Origin: Alphaproteobacteria bacterium
Lineage (GTDB): Bacteria > Pseudomonadota > Alphaproteobacteria > Reyranellales > Reyranellaceae
DNA length: 35,490 bases
Assembly (NCBI GenBank): GCA_010032545.1
Contig: RGPT01000011.1
Span: 1-35,490 of the forward strand
Direction of reading: 5' to 3'
Shown: one piece after another, positions 30,006 to 35,490 of the stretch
Layout of the letters: each line of letters opens with the position of its first letter
How positions within the stretch are numbered: the stretch's first letter is position 1
The notes under the pieces: model-generated
What the model was told of the DNA's origin: nothing
Seen by the model: only the letters and a program-made list of their open reading frames with translations
The model's database searches: none
Translations under genes and position numbers: made by a program

Positions 30006-31598
30006 CTAGGCGTTCGCGCGGCGGTCGCGGCGCGCGCCGGCCTTGCCTTTGGCTGCGCCCGAGGAAAGGTCCTTGCGCAGCTCGATGCGCGCCTCGCCTT
30101 TCAGCACCCGCCTGCCCTCCTCGGTCACCGACCAGCGGCCATGCTCCATCAAGTCCTGGGCGATCAGGCCGACCGCCGAGAGCTGGCGAAAGATCGAGCG
30201 CCACTCCCCCGCCTTGCGGCCCGAGCCGACGCCGAAGGTGGGCAGCCGGTCGTGGTTGAACTTGGCCACGTTCTCGGTGCGCTCGCCGGTCAGGATGGCC
30301 ACGAGATGTTCCACGCCGAAGCGTTCGCCGGTGCGCAGGATCGCCGACATCGCCTTCTGGGCTTCGATGGTGCCGTCGAAACGCTCGACGCCTTCGACGC
30401 AGAGATCGCAGTTGCCGCAAGGCTCGGATTGTTCGCCGAAATATGCCAGCAGTGTCTGGCGACGGCAGCGCGGCGCCTCGGCCAGCGCCAGCAGCGCCCC
30501 CAGCCGCTGGCGCTCGATGCGCTTGCGCTCGTCCGAGGAGTCGCTCTGCTCGATCTGCAGGCGGCGGAGCTGCATGTCGCCCAGGCCATAGAGCGTGAGC
30601 GTGTCAGCCGGCAGTCCGTCGCGGCCGGCGCGACCGATCTCCTGGTAGTAGGCTTCGACGTTGGACGGCAGATCGGCATGGCAGACGAAACGCACGTCGG
30701 GTTTGTCGATGCCCATGCCAAAGGCGACGGTGGCGGTCATCACCACGCCGTCATCCTGCTGGAAGGAATCCTGGTTGGCGTCGCGCACGCGCTTGTCGAG
30801 GCCTGCGTGATACGGCAGCGCACGCACGCCTGCTTCGGCCAGCGTCGTGGCCAGTTCCTCGACCTTGCGGCGCGACGCACAATAGACGATGCCACTCTCG
30901 CCCTCGTGGGCACGCACGAACGCCAGCACCTGGCGAGAGGAACGCTCCTTGGTCTGGAAGGCGAGCCGCAGGTTCGGCCGGTCGAAGCTGCGCACGAAGA
31001 CGCGCGGCGACGAAAGGGGAAACAGCTTCTCGACGATGTCGCCACGGGTCGGCGCGTCGGCCGTCGCCGTCAGCGCCAGCGTCTGCAGCCGGCCACCGAT
31101 CTGGCGCGCGATATTGCCCAGGGTGAGGTACTCCGGCCGGAAATCGTGACCCCACTGAGAAACGCAATGCGCCTCGTCGATCGCCATCAGGGTGACGTGG
31201 GCCTCGGCCAGCATCTCGACCGTGTCGGGCCTGGCCAGCCGTTCGGGGGCGACATAGAGCAACCGCAACTCACCCGTGCGAAGCAATCCCATGACCCGGG
31301 CATTCTCGGCGGGCTCGTTGCTCGAGTTGAGGCTGCCGGCGGCAACCCCGGCAGCGGTCAACGCCTGCACCTGATCGCGCATCAGGGCGATCAGCGGCGA
31401 GACGACGAGGGTGAGACCCGGCCGGACGATGGCCGGCAACTGGTAGCACAGCGACTTGCCGCTGCCGGTCGGCATGACCGTGAGCACGTTCTCGCCCGCC
31501 AGCACGGCGCGGACGATCTCCTCCTGGCCAGGCCGGAATTCGCTGAAGCCGAAGACGGAGTGTAGCAGCGCGTGAGCAGTCGAGAGGGCGTCGGTCAT
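30006..31598 (-). CDS. recQ: ATP-dependent DNA helicase RecQ, without an HRDC domain
   Basis: 530 residues from ATG 31598; upstream in-frame sequence to 31769 is non-conserved. Helicase motifs are FGFSEFRPGQEEIV (motif 0), MPTGSGKSLCYQLP (Walker A), MAIDEAHCVSQWGHDFRPEY (DEAH and the aromatic-rich loop), LALTATA, VRSFDRPNL, YCASRRKVEEL, VAFGMGIDKPDVRFV and YYQEIGRAGRDG. The RQC zinc site is C-x16-C-x2-C-x2-C in the stretch ending CGNCDLC, and a winged-helix region follows. Typical RecQ of ~600 residues ends with an HRDC domain; here the protein ends after the winged helix with a Lys/Arg-rich tail (GAAKGKAGARRDRRANA). It unwinds DNA in recombination and fork repair. Confidence 0.92.
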   Translation of the reverse strand: MTDALSTAHALLHSVFGFSEFRPGQEEIVRAVLAGENVLTVMPTGSGKSLCYQLPAIVRPGLTLVVSPLIALMRDQVQALTAAGVAAGSLNSSNEPAENARVMGLLRTGELRLLYVAPERLARPDTVEMLAEAHVTLMAIDEAHCVSQWGHDFRPEYLTLGNIARQIGGRLQTLALTATADAPTRGDIVEKLFPLSSPRVFVRSFDRPNLRLAFQTKERSSRQVLAFVRAHEGESGIVYCASRRKVEELATTLAEAGVRALPYHAGLDKRVRDANQDSFQQDDGVVMTATVAFGMGIDKPDVRFVCHADLPSNVEAYYQEIGRAGRDGLPADTLTLYGLGDMQLRRLQIEQSDSSDERKRIERQRLGALLALAEAPRCRRQTLLAYFGEQSEPCGNCDLCVEGVERFDGTIEAQKAMSAILRTGERFGVEHLVAILTGERTENVAKFNHDRLPTFGVGSGRKAGEWRSIFRQLSAVGLIAQDLMEHGRWSVTEEGRRVLKGEARIELRKDLSSGAAKGKAGARRDRRANA

Positions 31599-31703
31599 TG
31601 TTTTGCCGGCACTATCGCCGGGCCAGCACGCCACGTCATGCGCCCGATTGTGGATGAACCGGGCTCGTTGAACGGCCCGGACACCTGAAGGCGAAATTGA
31701 GGC

Positions 31704-31728
31704 GGAACTCGTTCGCCCGACGCTCGTT
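31704..31728 (+). promoter_or_regulatory. EcfG-type general-stress promoter
   Basis: GGAAC at 31704-31708, a 16-base spacer, then CGTT at 31725-31728. This matches the alphaproteobacterial sigma-EcfG consensus (GGAAC, 16-17 bases, CGTT) exactly. It lies 25 bases before the ATG of the DUF3309 gene and just upstream of its AGAGGAGG ribosome site, so transcription would begin with a very short leader. Confidence 0.6.
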
Positions 31729-31753
31729 GTCCTTGAGAGGAGGCGCTCCGAGC

Positions 31754-32020
31754 ATGATCGTCCTGGCAATTACGCTCCTGCTGGCCGCGACAGGGGCGTC
31801 CGTCATGCCTTGCTGGCGTTACAGCGCAAGCTGGGGCTATGGACCCGGTGCCTGCATTGGCCTGCTCTTGGTCGGGATCGGCGTCCTCGCGGTGACTGGG
31901 CGGGTCGGAGGGGCCGAGGTGCTCAGCGAGCGTTTGGCCGCACCGCCAAAGTCGACCGTCATGATTGATGTTTCAGCGTTCGACGTCACTCGACCAAAGA
32001 CCATCACGCTTATCGAGTGA
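31754..32020 (+). CDS. DUF3309-family small membrane protein with a C-terminal extension
   Basis: 88 residues from ATG 31754, ten bases after AGAGGAGG. Two hydrophobic segments flank the family core: MIVLAITLLLAATGASVMPCW, RYSASWGYGPGA, then GLLLVGIGVLAVTGRV. DUF3309 proteins are usually about 50 residues. Here a 35-40-residue soluble tail (EVLSERLAAPPKSTVMIDVS...) follows the second helix. The function of the family is unknown. The EcfG-type promoter suggests induction in general stress. Confidence 0.75.
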   Translation: MIVLAITLLLAATGASVMPCWRYSASWGYGPGACIGLLLVGIGVLAVTGRVGGAEVLSERLAAPPKSTVMIDVSAFDVTRPKTITLIE

Positions 32021-32094
32021 CCGCAGCGAGACAGATCGTACACGCCTGTCGAAAGGGCCTAGGGTCCACGCCCACAAACAGGAGGAGACCCGAC

Positions 32095-32235
32095 GTGGCC
32101 CAGAAGCAACAACGTGGTAATCGCGAAGCCAAGAAGCCGAAACAGGACAAGACCAAGAAGATCGTTTCGAGTTCGCCGTTCGCGTCGTCGAATTCCAACC
32201 CGGGCGCCAAGGCAGCGGCCAACAAGCGCAAGTAG
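32095..32235 (+). CDS. 46-residue lysine-rich basic protein of unknown function
   Basis: Starts at GTG 32095 behind GGAGGA with an 8-base spacer; the frame upstream to 32017 has no ribosome site. The sequence is very polar (AQKQQRGNREAKKPKQDKTK ... GAKAAANKRK), with no hydrophobic segment and no cysteine. RGNREAKKPK resembles short alphaproteobacterial hypothetical proteins that I have seen but cannot name. The strong ribosome site and biased composition make it likely to be real. It may bind nucleic acid through charge alone, but that is a guess. It lies 74 bases after the DUF3309 gene and could share its stress promoter. Confidence 0.62.
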   Translation: MAQKQQRGNREAKKPKQDKTKKIVSSSPFASSNSNPGAKAAANKRK

Positions 32236-32272
32236 CATCCCTGGATCTGCCCGAGACTGGCGCGGCGGGGGC

Positions 32273-32305
32273 GGGGGCCACCGCCGCGCAAGCGGACCGG
32301 CCCCC
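32273..32305 (+). terminator. GC-rich stem-loop after the small basic protein gene
   Basis: GGGGGCC at 32273-32279 pairs with GGCCCCC at 32299-32305. Inside it CCGC (32281-32284) pairs with GCGG (32292-32295). It lies 38 bases after the small-gene stop and before the 3-oxoacid CoA-transferase promoter, where a terminator is expected. Only TT follows, so intrinsic termination would be weak. Confidence 0.35.
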
Positions 32306-32362
32306 TTCACGTGCCGGCTCTCTCCGTCGATTTCCGCTGCAGGCTGGCACGGGTCCCCCGCG

Positions 32363-32378
32363 GAAACGTGACGGTTTC
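32363..32378. promoter_or_regulatory. Short inverted repeat just upstream of the predicted CoA-transferase promoter
   Basis: GAAAC (32363-32367) and GTTTC (32374-32378) form an inverted repeat around six bases, in a wider near-palindrome GCGgAAAC / GTTTCGC with one unpaired base. It ends nine bases before the -35 element, a position suited to an activator. The arms are short, so chance is possible. Confidence 0.3.
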
Positions 32379-32386
32379 GCGCCTGA

Positions 32387-32416
32387 TTGACAGGCAAGCG
32401 CCCGCCCTTCCATATG
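32387..32416 (+). promoter_or_regulatory. Predicted sigma70-type promoter of the 3-oxoacid CoA-transferase genes
   Basis: A perfect TTGACA at 32387-32392 is followed after 18 bases by CATATG (32411-32416), a weak -10. The first gene starts at 32449 behind AAGGACGGAA. The perfect -35 in GC-rich DNA is the main support. Confidence 0.42.
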
Positions 32417-32448
32417 CCGCAAGAGCGGGACAAGGACGGAACGAATCG

Positions 32449-33150
32449 ATGGCAAACAAGGTCTACAAGGATGCCAAATCGGCGCTCGAGGGCGTGCTCA
32501 GCGACGGCATGATGGTGATGTGCGGCGGCTTCGGGCTGGTCGGCATTCCCGACAAGCTGATCCGGGCGATGCGAGATGCGGGCGTAAAGAACCTCACCTG
32601 CGTCAGCAACAATGCCGGCATCGACGGCGCGGGCCTCGGCCTGCTGCTCGAGGCCGGTCAGGTCAAGAAGATGATCTCGTCCTATGTCGGCGAGAACAAG
32701 ACTTTCGCCAAGCTCTACCTCGAGGGCAAGCTCGAGATCGAATTCAATCCGCAGGGCACGCTGGCCGAGCGCTGCCGCGCTGGCGGCGCGGGCATTCCAG
32801 CCTTCTACACCAAGACCGGTGTCGGAACCGAAGTGGCCAAGGGCAAGGAGACCAAGATCTTCGACGGCCAGGAATACGTCATGGAGCGCGGGTTGGTCGG
32901 CGACGTGGCCCTGGTCAAGGCCTGGAAGGGCGACACCTCGGGCAATCTTGTCTACCGGAAGGCCGCTCGGAACTTTAATCCGATGATGGCGACGGCAGCC
33001 AGGATCTGCATAGCCGAAGTCGAGGAGCTCGTGCCGGTGGGCCAGCTCGATCCGGACCACATCCACACGCCCGGGATTTTCGTCAATCGCATCCTCTGCG
33101 GTGCGCCCTATGACAAGCAGATCGAACAGCGCACCATTCGCAAGGCTTAG
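32449..33150 (+). CDS. scoA: 3-oxoacid CoA-transferase subunit A
   Basis: 233 residues from ATG 32449. DGMMVMCGGFGLVGIPDKLI holds the family glycine loop (GGFGxxGxP). Next come KNLTCVSNNAGIDGAGLGLLLEAGQVKKMISSYVGEN and FNPQGTLAERCRAGGAGIPAFYTKTGVGT, both very characteristic of succinyl-CoA:3-ketoacid transferase subunit A. With subunit B it moves CoA from succinyl-CoA to acetoacetate, so acetoacetate derived from PHB can enter central metabolism. The longer frame back to 32311 crosses the promoter region and is rejected. It is followed by scoB after 11 bases. Confidence 0.95.
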   Translation: MANKVYKDAKSALEGVLSDGMMVMCGGFGLVGIPDKLIRAMRDAGVKNLTCVSNNAGIDGAGLGLLLEAGQVKKMISSYVGENKTFAKLYLEGKLEIEFNPQGTLAERCRAGGAGIPAFYTKTGVGTEVAKGKETKIFDGQEYVMERGLVGDVALVKAWKGDTSGNLVYRKAARNFNPMMATAARICIAEVEELVPVGQLDPDHIHTPGIFVNRILCGAPYDKQIEQRTIRKA

Positions 33151-33161
33151 GAGACTGAGAG

Positions 33162-33821
33162 ATGGCCTGGACCCGCGAACAGATGGCGGCGCGCGCCGCC
33201 AAGGAATTGAAGGACGGCTACTACGTCAACCTCGGTATCGGCATTCCGACCCTGGTGTCGAACTACGTGCCCGAGGATGTCGACATCACGCTGCAGAGCG
33301 AGAACGGCATGCTGGGCGTCGGCCCCTTCCCGCTCGACAACGAGGTCGACGCTGACATCATCAATGCCGGCAAGCAGACCGTGACCGAACTCAAGGGCAC
33401 GTCTTATTTCAGCTCGGCCGACAGCTTCGCCATGGTCCGCGGCGGCCATATCGACCTCTCCATCCTCGGCGCCATGGAAGTGGCGGAGAACGGCGACCTC
33501 GCCAACTGGATGATCCCGGGCAAGATGGTGAAAGGGATGGGCGGCGCGATGGACCTCGTGGCGGGCGTCCGGCGCGTCATCGTCACCATGGAGCATGTCT
33601 CCAAGGACGGCGCCTCCAAGCTCCTCAAGGAATGCAGCCTGCCGCTGACCGGCCGCCGCGTGGTCGACATGGTGATCTCGGAACTGGGCGTCTTCGACAT
33701 CGACAAGAAGGGTGATGGCGGAGTCACGCTGATCGAACTCGCCGACGGCGTCACCGTCGAGGAGGTCAAGGCCAAGACCAAGGCCAAGCTCTCGATCGAC
33801 GCCGGCCTGAAGGTCGCCTAG
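33162..33821 (+). CDS. scoB: 3-oxoacid CoA-transferase subunit B
   Basis: 219 residues; the ATG is preceded by [31 protein letters not shown] and [14 protein letters not shown] carry the family signature, with the catalytic glutamate Glu47 that forms the glutamyl-CoA thioester. [39 protein letters not shown] and [18 protein letters not shown] complete the subunit. Together with the upstream subunit it makes the heteromeric enzyme. The next gene begins 13 bases after its stop and may be co-transcribed, though it is functionally unrelated. Confidence 0.95.
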   Translation: MAWTREQMAARAAKELKDGYYVNLGIGIPTLVSNYVPEDVDITLQSENGMLGVGPFPLDNEVDADIINAGKQTVTELKGTSYFSSADSFAMVRGGHIDLSILGAMEVAENGDLANWMIPGKMVKGMGGAMDLVAGVRRVIVTMEHVSKDGASKLLKECSLPLTGRRVVDMVISELGVFDIDKKGDGGVTLIELADGVTVEEVKAKTKAKLSIDAGLKVA

Positions 33822-33834
33822 GTCCCGCGAGAGC

Positions 33835-34680
33835 TTGCGCAGGCCGACGAGACGGACCCTTTTCCCGTTGCTGGCGGGCCTTGGCCTGTCACGCGGGGTT
33901 TTCGCGCAGCCGCCCGCGTGGCTCCCCGGATTGCAGCTGTTCACGGTCAGGGACCCTCTCTCTGCCAACCCGGACGGCACGCTGCGGCAAGTCGCCGATA
34001 TGGGCTATCGCGAGGTCGAGCTCGCCGGCTTGTCCGGCATGACGGCCACCGCATTTCAGGCGAGACTGAAGCACCATGGGCTCGCCGCGCCGTCGATCCA
34101 CGCCGGATACGACAGCTTGCTCCGCGATTTCGACGGGGTCCTTCGGGAGGCCCGGACCTTCGGCGCAAGCTTCGTCGTCTGCCCGTCGATCGACGCCGAC
34201 GAGCGCCGCACGGCCGACGACTGGAAGCGGGTCTGCCGGACGCTGGCCGAGGCCGGTCGCGCTGTTCGCAACCATGGCCTCGCGCTCGCCTATCACAACC
34301 ACGACTACGAGTTCGTGCCCTTCGCGGACGGCGCCACGCCGTTCGACCTGCTGCTGCGGGAAACCGACCCGGCCGACGTCAAGCTCGAGCTCGACGTCTA
34401 TTGGGCCGCCCGGGGTGGCCTCGACCCGGTCAGCTGCCTGCGGGACAACGCCGGCAGGATCGCGCTCGTGCATCTGAAGGACCTCGGGCGCGGCGACGCG
34501 ACCGTAGAGCTGGGTGCGGGCAGGCTCGCCATGGAGCAGATCGTCCGCGCGGCGCTGTCGATCGGCGCCAAACACCTGTTCGTCGAGCAGGACGACTCGG
34601 TCGATCCACTGCGCAGCGTCGGCATCAGCTTGCGATTCCTCGAAGCGCTGCCGCCCGACTTGCGACCGCGACCGAGCTAG
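33835..34680 (+). CDS. Exported sugar phosphate isomerase/epimerase-like TIM-barrel protein
   Basis: 281 residues from TTG 33835; no ATG exists before the conserved region, and GAGAG just upstream is a weak ribosome site. A twin-arginine signal peptide (RRPTRRTLFPLLAGLGLSRGVFA) is followed by an AP-endonuclease-2/xylose-isomerase-type barrel. PGLQLFTVRDPLSANPDGTLRQVADMGYREVEL is the first strand-helix unit. AYHNHDYEFVPF and KLELDVYWAARGG carry the metal ligands, and ALVHLKDLGRG and HLFVEQDDS follow. The metal residues look complete, so it is probably an active epimerase or isomerase in the periplasm, with unknown sugar. It ends 16 bases from the convergent SYLF gene. Confidence 0.85.
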   Translation: MRRPTRRTLFPLLAGLGLSRGVFAQPPAWLPGLQLFTVRDPLSANPDGTLRQVADMGYREVELAGLSGMTATAFQARLKHHGLAAPSIHAGYDSLLRDFDGVLREARTFGASFVVCPSIDADERRTADDWKRVCRTLAEAGRAVRNHGLALAYHNHDYEFVPFADGATPFDLLLRETDPADVKLELDVYWAARGGLDPVSCLRDNAGRIALVHLKDLGRGDATVELGAGRLAMEQIVRAALSIGAKHLFVEQDDSVDPLRSVGISLRFLEALPPDLRPRPS

Positions 34681-34696
34681 CCGAGCCGCGCGGCCC

Positions 34697-35326
34697 CTAC
34701 CACTTGGCGAGGAATTTGCGTAGCGGCTCGCCGCCGGGATTGCTGAACTTGCGATCGATGGCGATCGCTTTCGCCGTGGCACCCGGGCCGTAGTAGATCG
34801 CATTCCAATCGCTGTCGGGCTCGAGGAACGAGCCCTCGATGGAGGCGCCCGCGAACAGGCCGGCGGAATTGGCGAAGGCCACGACGTCCGCGCCACCCGC
34901 CGCCGTCGAGGCACCTTCGAGGCCAATGCCCACGGCGACCAGGGTGACGCCGGCTTCGGCGCCGAACTTGAATTTGTGATCGAGGATCGCGGCCAGGCCT
35001 TTCTCGGTCCGGATGATGAACACGATCTCGGAGACCTTGCCGCCGATCTGCAGGCCGATGCTGCCGGAGCCCATGCCGTAGAAGACCGGAAAGCTCCAGT
35101 CGTTGGCCTTGGTACGCGCGACCAGGACGCCGCGCCCACCGGCCGCCCCCAGGATGAACCCGCCCTGGACGAGTTCGGGAATGATCAGCACGCCCCTGGC
35201 GCCGGACATGAGTTTGACCGCGTCGGGGAAGTCCTTGCCGCTCAACACCTTCTGGCCCGACGCCAGGCAGGCATCGACCAGCGACTGGCGTCTGGCGTCG
35301 GCGCGGGCGGGGAGAGCAATGACCAT
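34697..35326 (-). CDS. SYLF-domain (Ysc84-like) lipid-binding protein, start anomalous
   Basis: 209 residues if ATG 35326 is used. The Ysc84/SYLF domain is recognised from SGARGVLIIPELVQGGFILGAAGGRGVLVART, WSFPVFYGMGSGSIGLQIGGKVSEIVFIIRTEKGLAAIL and GLFAGASIEGSFLEPDSDWNAIYYG. These proteins are exported and bind lipids. ATG 35326 leaves only an 11-residue stub of a signal peptide and has no ribosome site. The frame upstream reads RRHALSNSAASAFAAP before that Met, which looks like a twin-arginine signal core. It has no ATG, GTG or TTG, only CTG, before a stop. Either a CTG start is used or the 5-prime end was lost at a junction with the upstream gene. Confidence 0.82.
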   Translation of the reverse strand: MVIALPARADARRQSLVDACLASGQKVLSGKDFPDAVKLMSGARGVLIIPELVQGGFILGAAGGRGVLVARTKANDWSFPVFYGMGSGSIGLQIGGKVSEIVFIIRTEKGLAAILDHKFKFGAEAGVTLVAVGIGLEGASTAAGGADVVAFANSAGLFAGASIEGSFLEPDSDWNAIYYGPGATAKAIAIDRKFSNPGGEPLRKFLAKW

Positions 35327-35358
35327 CGGGGCGGCAAACGCGGATGCAGCTGAGTTAC

Positions 35359-35490
35359 TCAGCGCATGGCGTCGCGGTTGGCTTGGTCGAGTTTGGCTTT
35401 GGTCAGAATCTCAGGGGTGACCTGGACGCCGGCTTGGGCGAGGGCGGCTTCGAGGAGGACTTCGCCCTTGAGGTAGCCGGTGCAGAGGGC
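35359..35490 (-). CDS. C-terminal 43 residues of an unidentified protein, cut by window edge
   Basis: The minus strand is open from the right edge to a TGA at 35359-35361, ending ALCTGYLKGEVLLEAALAQA ... KLDQANRDAMR. Codon use and the charged-helical end look like a real protein tail. I do not recognise the family from so short a piece. Its end runs in a different frame over the apparent signal-peptide sequence of the SYLF gene downstream. Confidence 0.45.
   Translation of the reverse strand, partial: ALCTGYLKGEVLLEAALAQAGVQVTPEILTKAKLDQANRDAMR

Overview
The window looks like chromosomal DNA of a high-GC alphaproteobacterium. The support is the codon bias, a liv-type ABC cluster with an adjacent acyl-CoA ligase, two Bug-type (tripartite tricarboxylate transporter, TTT) receptors, and a sequence matching the alphaproteobacterial general-stress (EcfG) promoter. 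A Reyranella- or Bradyrhizobium-like lineage would fit, but this is inference. I saw no tRNA, rRNA, CRISPR array, insertion sequence, prophage or toxin/defence locus. I did not find a clearly new multi-gene system. The most notable signals are a set of gene lesions and two or three regulatory sites.

Layout. 1-2737 (minus): a membrane-anchored spermidine-synthase-like protein that runs off the left edge, preceded by a PIMT-type methyltransferase whose signal peptide is out of frame with its catalytic domain. 2951-6236: a Bug receptor, a PaaK-like CoA ligase, a divergent AhpD/CMD-family protein with a perfect 9+9 inverted repeat over its promoter, and a small membrane protein. 6233-13408 (minus): one operon running acyl-CoA ligase (with an internal deletion), LivG, LivH, LivM, substrate-binding protein, LivF. 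13532-15169: an alpha/beta hydrolase and a TPR protein that face each other and appear fused tail to tail by a deletion. 15283-23722 (plus): aconitase, DinB-like protein, VOC-hydrolase fusion, nitroreductase, acetyl-CoA synthetase and amidase. 23716-26134 (minus): flavin reductase, NDH-2-like oxidoreductase and a MESH1-like small HD hydrolase. 26189-29999: SCO protein, PHB depolymerase, a second Bug receptor and a PPP-type phosphatase. 30006-35490: a RecQ without HRDC, a DUF3309 protein behind an EcfG-like promoter, a 46-aa basic protein, the two subunits of a 3-oxoacid CoA-transferase, a Tat-exported TIM-barrel protein, a SYLF-domain protein and the tail of one more gene.

How the genes fit together. 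The metabolic theme is acyl-CoA and storage-carbon turnover. PHB depolymerase releases 3-hydroxybutyrate, the 3-oxoacid CoA-transferase activates acetoacetate, acetyl-CoA synthetase activates acetate and aconitase runs the TCA cycle. The liv cluster with its ligase and the PaaK-like ligase probably import and activate organic acids. Stress functions (EcfG site, alarmone-type hydrolase, RecQ) lie between them.

Caution. At least three genes carry frame or deletion lesions (near 2662, 11850 and 14210) and a fourth has an anomalous start (near 35326-35365). Either this lineage is accumulating mutations or the assembly has small indels and collapsed deletions. The sequence alone cannot separate these.
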